Assembly: GCA_937907405.1 (NCBI GenBank)
Contig: CALCIC010000413.1
Location: forward strand, 1 to 10,314
Direction of reading: 5' to 3'
Length of the DNA: 10,314 nt
Source of the DNA: an uncultured Isosphaeraceae bacterium
GTDB lineage: Bacteria; Planctomycetota; Planctomycetia; Isosphaerales; Isosphaeraceae
Below, in pieces: positions 6,415 to 10,314 of the stretch (positions within the stretch are counted from its first letter, which is position 1; each line of letters starts with the position of its first letter). The position numbers and the translations under genes are program-made. A model generated the notes under the pieces. It was not told the DNA's origin. It made no database searches and saw only the letters and a list, made by a program, of their open reading frames with translations.

Positions 6415-7134
6415 ATGGCAGCGAAGAATTCACGATGCTGGCGGTCGATCGCGTGTGTGACCGCCTTGCTGGCCGGCGTGGCTTCCTCGTCGGCCCGAGC
6501 GGACGACAATGGGAAGCGACAGGACGGGGAGGGGCAGTACGCCCAACTCACCGCGCTCTGGTGGCAGTGGATCTTCGCCCAACCGGCCATTGACGTCGGC
6601 GGCACGAACACCAACCCGGTGCTGGACTCCACCGGGGCCTACGCGACAGTCGGTCAGGAGAACGGGATCGGTCCGGGCGACAAGACGTTCTTTCTGGCTG
6701 GTACGTTCGGCGGCGACGCCGAACGCGCCGTCACGGTGCCCCACGGCAAAACTCTGTTCCTTCCGGTGTTGAACGCCGACTGCGACAATGCCAGCGATCC
6801 CCCCACGAATTGGTCGGTGCCCGAACTGAGGGCCCAGGCCAAGGCCGCCATCGACAACCCCCGCTACGCCTACGCCTGTCTCGACGGCGCCCCCTTGGAG
6901 ATCTTCCGCACGAAATCCCCGACCTTCACCTACACCGTGCCGGATGAGGACAGCATCTACGCCTACTCCGGGAGCGTGGGCCCCCAATTCGAGGGGACGA
7001 TCAAGCCGGCCGTTTCCGACGGCTACTGGGTCTCGATCCCGCCCCTGCCGCCCGGAACTTACCTCCTTGAATTCGGAGGCGTCAGATCCAACGGTTTCAG
7101 CCTTAACGTGACGTACCACCTGACGATCGAGTAA
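6415..7134 (+). CDS. Secreted protein of unknown function (WWQW/FLAGTFGG family)
   Basis: A 239-residue protein with a signal peptide (MAAKNSRCWRS then a hydrophobic core at 12-24; cleavage likely after SARA at 29). Conserved-looking marks are ALWWQWIF (47-54), NPVLDSTGA (67-75), FFLAGTFGG (92-100), VTVPHGKTLFLPVLN (106-120), and near the end a beta-rich YWVSIPPLPPGTYLLEFGG (204-222). I recall secreted bacterial hypothetical proteins with the same order (WWQW, D-TGA, FLAGTFGG, VPAGKALFFPILN), so it appears to be a widespread family without known function. Two cysteines remain in the mature protein (123, 155) and could form a disulfide. ATG 6415 was preferred over 6307 because an AGGGGGAAGGA ribosome site ends just before it and the signal peptide then begins at residue 1. 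It is flanked by a spacer on one side and a terminator on the other, so probably monocistronic. Confidence 0.82.
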   Translation: MAAKNSRCWRSIACVTALLAGVASSSARADDNGKRQDGEGQYAQLTALWWQWIFAQPAIDVGGTNTNPVLDSTGAYATVGQENGIGPGDKTFFLAGTFGGDAERAVTVPHGKTLFLPVLNADCDNASDPPTNWSVPELRAQAKAAIDNPRYAYACLDGAPLEIFRTKSPTFTYTVPDEDSIYAYSGSVGPQFEGTIKPAVSDGYWVSIPPLPPGTYLLEFGGVRSNGFSLNVTYHLTIE

Positions 7135-7264
7135 GGCCGATCGGGGCGGGCCCAGGATGGGCGCGGCCCTCGCGGCCGACATCCCCCCGCGCCTCAACGA
7201 ACATTCGTGGTTGGGGCGGCTTACCTTCGGGTTGCACACGGATGTAGAGAGCGGGAAGCTTTCC

Positions 7265-7302
7265 CCCGGGAAGCCGATCACCCGATCGGCTTCCCGGGTT
7301 TT
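7265..7302 (+). terminator. Intrinsic (Rho-independent) terminator
   Basis: A perfect 15-bp stem: CCCGGGAAGCCGATC at 7265-7279, loop ACCC at 7280-7283, and the exact complement at 7284-7298, followed at once by TTTT (7299-7302). On the other strand no T-run follows, so it acts in the + direction. It lies 130 bp after the stop of the WWQW-family gene, whose transcript it probably ends. Confidence 0.85.
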
Positions 7303-7315
7303 CACCGCTCACACT

Positions 7316-7335
7316 CGCCGATCGTGTGATCGGCG
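7316..7335. repeat. Second inverted repeat, same core as the terminator stem
   Basis: An 8-bp perfect stem, CGCCGATC (7316-7323), loop GTGT, GATCGGCG (7328-7335), 13 nt after the T-run of the terminator. It shares the 7-mer GCCGATC/GATCGGC with the first stem. No T-run follows on either strand, so it may be a backup structure, a protein-binding palindrome or chance; the 7-mer itself is common in this GC-rich DNA. Confidence 0.6.
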
Positions 7336-7501
7336 TTCACAGGAGAGGCCGGCCTCGATGCGACGATCCGACTCCCGATGCGCAGCTCGAACGTGAGCCG
7401 CTGGCATCACGATCGATCCCGAGAAGCTGAAGCGGTTCCGCCCAGGGCGCGTCAGGTTCCGCCGAGGTCCCCACGAGACGGCGGACCGTCGGCCGGCTCG
7501 G

Positions 7502-8869
7502 TCACGCGATCACCGGCTTGACGACGTCGCCGTAGACGTCGGTGAGGCGGAAGTCGCGGCCCGAGTAGCGGTAGGTCAGTCGCGTGTGGTCCAGGCCCAT
7601 CAGGTGGAGGATCGTGGCGTGGAAGTCGTGGACGTGGACCGGGTCCTGGGCCGGGGCGTTGCCGTACTCGTCGGAGACGCCGAAGCTGAAGCCCCCCTTC
7701 ACGCCGCCGCCGGCCAGGAAGCAGGTGAAGCATCGGCTGTGGTGGCCGCGACCCCGCGGGGTGAGGTCCTGCCAGGGGGTGCGGCCGAACTCCGAGCAGC
7801 CGACGATGAGCGTCTCGTCGAGCAGCCCTCGTTGTTTCAGGTCGGCGACCAGGGCGGCGATCGGTCGGTCGACGTTCCGCGACAGGGCGACGTGGTCGTC
7901 GATGTTGTTGTGGCTGTCCCAGTTCGTGTTCGAGCCGACGTCGAACAGCTCGACGACCCGCACCCCCCGTTCGATCAACCGGCGGGCGGTCAGGCACTGG
8001 GCGGCGAATGACGCCGGGGCGTCGGCCGACGCGCCGTAGAGGTCGAGCGTCGGCCGCGATTCGCGGCCGAGGTCGAAGGCCTCGGGGGCCTCGCGCATCA
8101 GGCCGTAGGCCGTTTCGAAGGTCGTCATCCGCGACGCCAGCAGTTCGTCGCCGTCGCGGGCCGAGAGGTGGGCCTCGTTCAGGTCGTGGAGCATCCGGGC
8201 CTCAAGATCGCGCCGCGAAACCGAAGGAACCTGGCTCCTGGCGTCGGGCAGGGGGTCGGGGCCGGGGACGACCCTCACGCCCTTGTGAAAGCCGGGGAGG
8301 AAGTTCGCGTCCCAGACCTGAAAGCCGTTGTACGGCTCCTTGGCCGCGAGCACGACGAACGACGGGAGATTGGTGTTGAGCGTCCCCAACCCGTAGCTGA
8401 TCCACGAGCCGAGGCTCGGCAGGGGGATCGTGACCGACCCGGTGTGCATGCCCAGGGTCGCCGCCGAGTGCCCGCCCGAGTCGCCGTGGACGGTGTGCAG
8501 GAAGCAGAAATCGTCGACGACGCCGCCGACGTGCTCGAACAACTCGCTCACCATCTTTCCGCACTCGCCGCGCGGGCGGAACCGATAGGGCGAGCCCAGG
8601 ACCTTGTTCTTGCCGACGGTCTTGTCGTGGTCTTGCTGAAGCTTCGGCTTGTAGTCGAACGTATCGAGATGCGACAGCCCGCCGGTCATGAAGAAGACGA
8701 TCAGGTGCTTCGCCTTCGCCGGGAAATGGCCCGGCCGGGGCGCCAGCGGATGGCCTTCGCGCGCGGCGGCGGCGATCGAGAGCCGATGGCGGAGCCCCAG
8801 CCCCCCGGCCGCCGCCAGGACCGAGCCCCGGCGGAGCATCGCGCGACGATTCAGCGGTAGGTCGGACAT
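7502..8869 (-). CDS. Tat-exported DUF1501 protein (copy B, paired with DUF1553)
   Basis: A 455-residue DUF1501 (PF07394) protein of a different subtype from copy A. The N-terminus carries a Tat-like signal, LNRRAMLRRG (6-15), and an Ala/Gly-rich hydrophobic stretch. Family motifs are FFMTGGLSHLDTFDYKP (59-75), HSAATLGMHTGS (134-145), NTNWDSHNN (314-322), GCSEFGRTPW (357-366), GRGHHSRCFTCFLAGGG (373-389), GVSDEYGNAP (397-406) and VHDFHATILHLMGLDHTRL (413-431). The second half is more complete here than in copy A, including the HDFHATILHLMGLD segment. The fold is alkaline phosphatase/sulfatase-like, but the substrate is unknown. ATG 8869 has GGGGAA 7 nt upstream. It starts 25 nt after the stop of the PSCyt/DUF1553 gene, so the two are almost certainly one operon and probably work together outside the cytoplasm. 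Confidence 0.95.
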   Translation of the reverse strand: MSDLPLNRRAMLRRGSVLAAAGGLGLRHRLSIAAAAREGHPLAPRPGHFPAKAKHLIVFFMTGGLSHLDTFDYKPKLQQDHDKTVGKNKVLGSPYRFRPRGECGKMVSELFEHVGGVVDDFCFLHTVHGDSGGHSAATLGMHTGSVTIPLPSLGSWISYGLGTLNTNLPSFVVLAAKEPYNGFQVWDANFLPGFHKGVRVVPGPDPLPDARSQVPSVSRRDLEARMLHDLNEAHLSARDGDELLASRMTTFETAYGLMREAPEAFDLGRESRPTLDLYGASADAPASFAAQCLTARRLIERGVRVVELFDVGSNTNWDSHNNIDDHVALSRNVDRPIAALVADLKQRGLLDETLIVGCSEFGRTPWQDLTPRGRGHHSRCFTCFLAGGGVKGGFSFGVSDEYGNAPAQDPVHVHDFHATILHLMGLDHTRLTYRYSGRDFRLTDVYGDVVKPVIA

Positions 8870-8894
8870 GGATCAATTCCCCGGCGGTGGGCGG

Positions 8895-10314
8895 TCAGTC
8901 GATGTAAAGGAACTCGTTCGACGCGAACAAGGCTCGGGCCAGGCCGGTCCATGCCTCGCTCTCGCGGCGATCGGCGGGCAGGCCCTCGGCGGCCAGGCTC
9001 TCCTGGTACTGACGGAGGAACGCTTCGGCCCGATCGCGTTCGGCCGCCGTCGGCGGCCTGCTGTACGCCTGAAGGTAGGCCCGCCCCAAACGATTCGAGG
9101 CGTCAGGCTCGTCGGCGAGCAACTTCCCCGCGAACCGCCGCGCCTGATCGTGGACGAACGGGTTGTTCACCAGATAGAGCGCCTGCAGCGCCATCGGCGA
9201 GTGGTCCCTCACGGCGGTCGTGACGCTGGCGTCGGGACCGTTGAAAAGGGCGAGGTACGGATGGGGATGGAGCCGCTGCACCATCAGGTAAACGCTACGG
9301 TGGTTCGAGGGATACAGCGCCTTGAACTGGCGATGGGCGGAGAACGCCCAGCTTTTCTCGGCCGGGAACGGATGGGGGCCGGGCCGGTCGAGCTGGAGGT
9401 CGCCCCCCAGGGCGAGCAGGCTGTCGCGCAGGGCCTCGGCGTCGAGCGGTCGGCGGTCGGCCCGCCAGTACCAGGCGTTGCCGGTGTCGCTCGACGCATT
9501 GCGCGAGTCGTTGGTCGCGGCGAGGCGATACGTCTCCGTCGACATGATCCGCCGGTGCATCGCCTTGACCGACCAGCCCGACGCGATGAAGTCGGCGGCC
9601 AGCCATTCCAGCAGGTCGGGGTGCGAGGGGGGCGCGCCTCGGAGGCCGAAGTCCGAGGGCGTCGACACGATCGCCTTGCCGAAGTGGCGAGCCCAGATCC
9701 GGTTGACCATCACCCGGGCGGTCAGGGGGCGCGGCCGACCCTCGGTCATCCACCGCGCCAGCGCGACCCGGCCGCTGCCGGTCGGCGGCAGATCAATGGT
9801 CCCCGAGGGTTCGAGCACCTTCGGGACGCCGCGATGAACCAGTTCGCCGAGTTTGCGGGGATCGCCGCCGATCTGCAACTTCACATCGGTCGGCTGGCCT
9901 TCCCGAACCGCGTAGGCCCGCGGAGCCAGGGCCGCCGGCCCCTCGTCCTTGAGCCGCTTCAACTCGTCGTTGAGCCGCTTGAGCTGCCCCTGACGACGGC
10001 TGCCGGATTCCTTCGACTCAGGCTTCGCGGCCTCGTCGACGCGCGCCTGAAGTTCGGCGACGGCCTCGGCGTGCCGCGCCTCGTACTCCTTCAACTGGTC
10101 GGGAGGAACCAACGGCGCGAACTCGCTGGGCCGGTGGTCTTCCTCCGCCCCGGCGAACGGAAACCGGGCGCCGGCGAAGAAGCCGTAGAGCGCGTAGTAG
10201 TCGCGGGCCGTGATCGGGTCGAACTTGTGGTCGTGGCATCGGGCGCACCGCAGCGAGAGCCCGAGCACCACCTGGCCGGTGGTGTTCAGCACGTCCTCGA
10301 TGATCTGGTGGGTG
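8895..10314 (-). CDS. PSCyt2/PSD1 (DUF1549-DUF1553) cytochrome-type protein, 5' end missing
   Basis: The frame enters from the right edge (THQIIEDVLNTTGQVV...) and ends in TGA at 8895-8897; about 472 residues are visible and the true start is outside. The visible part begins at the end of DUF1549 (PSCyt2): GLSLRCARCHDHKFDPI, with a CxxCH c-type heme-binding motif at 10233-10247. A charged coiled-coil linker follows (EYEARHAEAVAELQARV, then RLNDELKRLKDE). DUF1553 (PSD1) comes next: LARWMTEGRPRPLTARVMVNR, then RHFGKAIVSTPSDFG, HPDLLEWLAADFI, then RPLDAEALRDSLLALGG, and a final ALFASNEFLYID. These large proteins are typical of planctomycetes and are taken to be exported heme proteins of unknown function. 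An N-terminal PSCyt1 heme domain is expected beyond the window. The DUF1501 gene follows after 25 nt. Confidence 0.95.
   Translation of the reverse strand, partial: THQIIEDVLNTTGQVVLGLSLRCARCHDHKFDPITARDYYALYGFFAGARFPFAGAEEDHRPSEFAPLVPPDQLKEYEARHAEAVAELQARVDEAAKPESKESGSRRQGQLKRLNDELKRLKDEGPAALAPRAYAVREGQPTDVKLQIGGDPRKLGELVHRGVPKVLEPSGTIDLPPTGSGRVALARWMTEGRPRPLTARVMVNRIWARHFGKAIVSTPSDFGLRGAPPSHPDLLEWLAADFIASGWSVKAMHRRIMSTETYRLAATNDSRNASSDTGNAWYWRADRRPLDAEALRDSLLALGGDLQLDRPGPHPFPAEKSWAFSAHRQFKALYPSNHRSVYLMVQRLHPHPYLALFNGPDASVTTAVRDHSPMALQALYLVNNPFVHDQARRFAGKLLADEPDASNRLGRAYLQAYSRPPTAAERDRAEAFLRQYQESLAAEGLPADRRESEAWTGLARALFASNEFLYID

Larger units (their letters stand above)
7135..7501. other. 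Convergent intergenic spacer with hairpins
   Basis: 367 bp between the stops of the WWQW-family gene (+) and DUF1501 copy B (-). It holds a strong + strand terminator (7265-7302) and a second hairpin (7316-7335). A 79-codon open frame (7157-7396) runs straight through both hairpins and is not credible. No terminator with a T-tract is seen for the minus-strand operon. 7397-7501 holds only a weak 5-bp hairpin. Confidence 0.7.

Noticed and set aside
7157..7396. A 79-codon + strand frame in the convergent spacer
   Set aside because: It reads through the 15-bp terminator stem, its T-run and the second hairpin, and its product is Arg/Ser-rich without features.
7397..7460. Possible gene remnant reading ITIDPEKLKRFRPGRV on the + strand
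   Set aside because: Protein-like for about 16 residues, but preceded by a stop, without a start or ribosome site, and too short to assign to any family.
7477..7490. Hairpin GACGG-CGGA-CCGTC just after the stop of DUF1501 copy B
   Set aside because: The stem is 5 bp and no T-run follows in the minus direction, so it does not qualify as an intrinsic terminator.

Overview
The window is GC-rich and looks like a chromosomal stretch from a planctomycete. An Isosphaeraceae-type genome is my best guess, from gene content and not from any marker gene. The reasons are two Tat-exported DUF1501 proteins, a cytochrome-type DUF1549/DUF1553 (PSCyt/PSD1) protein directly upstream of one of them, a PEP-CTERM protein, and several secreted beta-propeller proteins. 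Nearly every protein here carries an export signal. I see no tRNA, rRNA, CRISPR array, insertion sequence or phage gene.

Layout. 1-1305 (+): the 3' end of a sorbosone/glucose dehydrogenase-like propeller protein, then a small PEP-CTERM protein. 1345-3451 (-): a two-gene unit, an uncharacterised helix-rich protein with a C-terminal coiled coil, followed 28 bp later by a secreted FG-GAP/VCBS propeller protein. 3452-3756 is the divergent spacer. 3757-4725 (+): an outer-membrane beta-barrel protein of the 'MetA-pathway of phenol degradation' type. Its stop lies 9 bp from the stop of the converging DUF1501 gene at 4735-6108 (-). 6109-6414 is an unusually AT-rich divergent spacer with promoter-like hexamers on both strands. 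6415-7134 (+): a secreted protein of a widespread but uncharacterised family (WWQW...FLAGTFGG...). 7135-7501 is a convergent spacer holding a strong intrinsic terminator and a second hairpin. 7502-10314 (-): a PSCyt/DUF1553 protein, cut by the window edge, and a second DUF1501 protein 25 bp downstream. This is the typical planctomycete pair.

The genes do not form one obvious pathway. The best supported functional pair is DUF1553 plus DUF1501 at the right end. The helix-rich plus propeller pair is the least explained conserved-looking unit. I see no clear new defence or mobile system. The most notable non-coding structure is the terminator region at 7252-7335, where a duplicated 8-mer could pair in two ways.
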